The notes beneath the pieces are model-generated. The model saw only the letters and a program-made list of their open reading frames with translations. It made no database searches and was not told the origin of the DNA. From positions 1 to 5,580 of the forward strand of contig JAISZQ010000215.1 of assembly GCA_031269165.1 (NCBI GenBank): 5,580 nucleotides of DNA. The letters are read 5' to 3'. This stretch comes from Spirochaetaceae bacterium. Lineage in GTDB: Bacteria; Spirochaetota; Spirochaetia; Treponematales; Breznakiellaceae. Shown in pieces: positions 5,562 to 5,580 of this stretch. Positions within the stretch are counted from its first letter, which is position 1. The number at the start of each line of letters is the position of its first letter. Both the position numbers and the translations under genes were made by a program.

Positions 5562-5580
5562 GCGTACCCCAAGCGTCCAC

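Larger units (their letters stand above)
5447..5580. mobile_element. end of a further insertion sequence or miniature element, running off the right edge
   Basis: A B-type terminal repeat at 5447 opens a non-coding, structure-rich segment that continues to the end of the window. No transposase frame is recognisable in the 134 bp visible. Two strong hairpins are present at 5471-5491 and 5535-5561. It could be the untranslated 3' end of an IS whose gene lies outside the window, or a non-autonomous element mobilised through the shared ends. Confidence 0.55.

Noticed and set aside
1..5580. CRISPR array, tRNA or rRNA genes
   Set aside because: No regularly spaced direct repeats, cloverleaf-like sequences or ribosomal RNA segments were seen on either strand.

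Overview
This 5.58-kb window looks like an accessory, insertion-sequence-rich stretch of a bacterial chromosome of roughly balanced GC. Every gene I can support lies on the minus strand. The lineage cannot be fixed from the sequence. Surface-glycan genes, a large pRiA4b-ORF3-domain protein, dense IS remnants and a poly-G tract would suit a host-associated bacterium such as a treponeme-like spirochaete, but that is a weak inference.

Layout, left to right. Positions 1-121 hold the 5' end of an IS5-type insertion sequence: terminal repeat, a strong promoter and the first 14 codons of a transposase, all running off the left edge. Positions 144-1271 encode a NeuB/SpsE-type nonulosonate (sialic-acid-like) synthase. 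A 239-bp gap upstream of it carries a good sigma70-type promoter and a possible 30-codon leader ORF. Positions 1511-2433 encode a family 2 glycosyltransferase whose frame is broken at a run of 12 G (12 C on the + strand, 2136-2147). A tract of 10 or 13 G would restore a protein of about 306-307 residues, so this is probably a phase-variable gene caught in the OFF state. Its own TTGACA/TATAGA promoter sits just upstream. Positions 2623-3308 are a decayed, internally deleted IS with the C-terminal part of an IS4/IS1634-type DDE transposase, with one clear frameshift and a lost stop codon. Positions 3434-5434 encode a 666-residue protein with a C-terminal pRiA4b ORF-3-like domain and an unrecognised N-terminal region. 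Positions 5447-5580 are the end of another mobile element, carrying a terminator-like hairpin and a perfect 12-bp inverted repeat.

How the parts fit. The synthase and the glycosyltransferase suggest a surface or flagellar glycan locus with a switchable transferase. Each has its own promoter, so the glycosyltransferase could switch without stopping the synthase. Four IS ends share the core TTAGARCCTGTT. They fall just after neuB, between the glycosyltransferase and the 666-residue gene on both sides of the IS remnant, and 12 bp upstream of the 666-residue gene's start. Repeated IS insertion therefore appears to have shaped the locus, and it may have cut the 666-residue gene off from its original promoter.
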